DNA of 6,649 nt, taken from the NCBI GenBank assembly GCA_017995495.1, contig JAGOIS010000080.1, positions 1-6,649 of the forward strand. Direction: 5' to 3'. This document shows positions 6,050 through 6,649 of this stretch, piece by piece (within the stretch, counting starts at the first letter, position 1; each line of letters opens with the position of its first letter). The notes beneath the pieces are model-generated. The model saw nothing but the letters and a program-made list of their open reading frames with translations, had not been told where the DNA came from and made no database searches. The DNA comes from Candidatus Cloacimonadota bacterium (GTDB taxonomy: Bacteria; Cloacimonadota; Cloacimonadia; Cloacimonadales; Cloacimonadaceae). Both the position numbers and the translations under genes were made by a program.

Positions 6050-6077
6050 TTGACAAATATCCCCACCCGGATTTAGT
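6050..6077 (+). promoter_or_regulatory. Candidate sigma70-type promoter for xseA
   Basis: TTGACA (6050-6055) matches the -35 consensus exactly. After a 16-bp spacer comes TTTAGT (6072-6077), matching four of six -10 positions. Transcription would be expected to start around 6083-6085, 1-3 nt before the xseA ATG, giving an almost leaderless mRNA. This fits the absence of a Shine-Dalgarno there. The consensus used is that of well-studied bacteria and may not hold exactly in this organism. Confidence 0.4.
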
Positions 6078-6085
6078 GGCTATTT

Positions 6086-6649
6086 ATGGATGATCTGATC
6101 GTATTCAGCGTTTTTGAGATAACCCAGCATCTGAAGCAGGTGGTGGAAACGCAGATCGAGCCGCTCTATGTGCGCGGAGAGATCAGCAATTTCACCCGCC
6201 ATGGCTCGGGGCACATCTATTTCAATCTCAAGGACCCCAACGCCACCCTGCGGTGCACTTTTTTCCGCTTCGCCAACCTCAGGCTCAACTTTGAGCCGGA
6301 GGAAGGGATGGAGGTGATCTGCTTTGGCAGGCTCACCGTCTATGAGAAAGGCGGATACTACAATCTGAACGTCCAGAGCATGGAACTGGCTGGCAAGGGT
6401 GACCTCGCCAGGCAGTTCGAACTGCTGAAGGCCAAGCTGCAAGCTGAAGGCCTCTTCGATCAAGAACACAAACAGGCTTTGCCCCCCTACCCGGAAAGGA
6501 TCGGCATCGTCACGTCACCCACCGGAGCGGCTTTACAGGACATCCTGAACGTCTTCCGCCGCCGCTGGCCGGTGGAGGTAAGCGTATATCCCGCTTTGGT
6601 GCAAGGCACGGAAGCCCCCTCCAGCCTGATCGAAGGGATCCGCCAGTTC
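6086..6649 (+). CDS. xseA: Exonuclease VII large subunit, N-terminal part; 3' end outside window
   Basis: The first 188 codons of xseA; the frame is still open at the right edge, and the complete protein is usually 400-450 residues. Exonuclease VII (XseA with several XseB) degrades single-stranded DNA from both ends into oligonucleotides in the cytoplasm. Residues 1-100 form the OB-fold DNA-binding domain with the typical LYVRGEISNFTRHGSGHIYF (27-46), NLKDPNATLRCTFF and YEKGGYYNLNVQSMEL (86-101). Then come GDLARQFELLKAKLQAEGLFD (105-125), LPPYPERIGIVTSPTGAALQDI (132-153) and YPALVQG (168-174), the beginning of the catalytic domain. ATG 6086 is the only good start, because an in-frame TAG lies at 6074-6076. 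No Shine-Dalgarno is visible. The 163-bp spacer and the terminator after iorB suggest separate transcription. xseB would be expected downstream, outside the window. Confidence 0.95.
   Translation, partial: MDDLIVFSVFEITQHLKQVVETQIEPLYVRGEISNFTRHGSGHIYFNLKDPNATLRCTFFRFANLRLNFEPEEGMEVICFGRLTVYEKGGYYNLNVQSMELAGKGDLARQFELLKAKLQAEGLFDQEHKQALPPYPERIGIVTSPTGAALQDILNVFRRRWPVEVSVYPALVQGTEAPSSLIEGIRQF

Overview
The window is compact, bacterial and moderately GC-rich, and every recognised gene lies on the + strand. It carries two tightly packed gene groups and the start of a third gene. The presence of an indolepyruvate:ferredoxin oxidoreductase (IorAB), used by anaerobes that ferment amino acids, and of a peptide-degrading M55 peptidase suggests an anaerobic, peptide- or amino-acid-fermenting bacterium. 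The phylum cannot be fixed from sequence alone. Cloacimonadota is my guess, held with low confidence.

Region 1 (1-3373) looks like one operon: the 3' part of a DppA-type M55 D-aminopeptidase gene; a pyrE-type orotate phosphoribosyltransferase with an extra N-terminal DUF2007-like domain; a two-part protein of 490 residues with an unrecognised N-terminal half and a class I SAM-dependent methyltransferase C-terminal half; and rnhB (RNase HII). The gaps are 9 nt, 3 nt and a 4-nt overlap, so the genes are probably co-transcribed and partly translationally coupled. A GC-rich hairpin followed by a T-rich tract overlaps the rnhB stop codon and is a plausible terminator.

Region 2 (3374-3748) has no convincing gene. 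It holds the most striking object in the window: a perfect inverted repeat with 40-bp arms and a 3-base loop (3418-3500). Each arm contains three tandem 11-bp units around the core AATACGGA. Next to it is about 220 bp with clearly lower GC (about 43% by hand count) that runs up to the iorA ribosome binding site.

Region 3 (3749-5922) is iorA-iorB, overlapping by ATGA. IorA has the pyruvate-ferredoxin-oxidoreductase-like and thiamine diphosphate domains but stops where the family usually continues into a two-[4Fe-4S] ferredoxin domain. A hairpin terminator candidate follows iorB.

Region 4 (5923-6649) is a 163-bp spacer followed by the first 188 codons of xseA (exonuclease VII large subunit), which run off the window. 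A good -35/-10 pair lies so close to the xseA ATG that the transcript could be almost leaderless.

I saw no tRNA, rRNA, CRISPR array, intact insertion sequence or phage gene.
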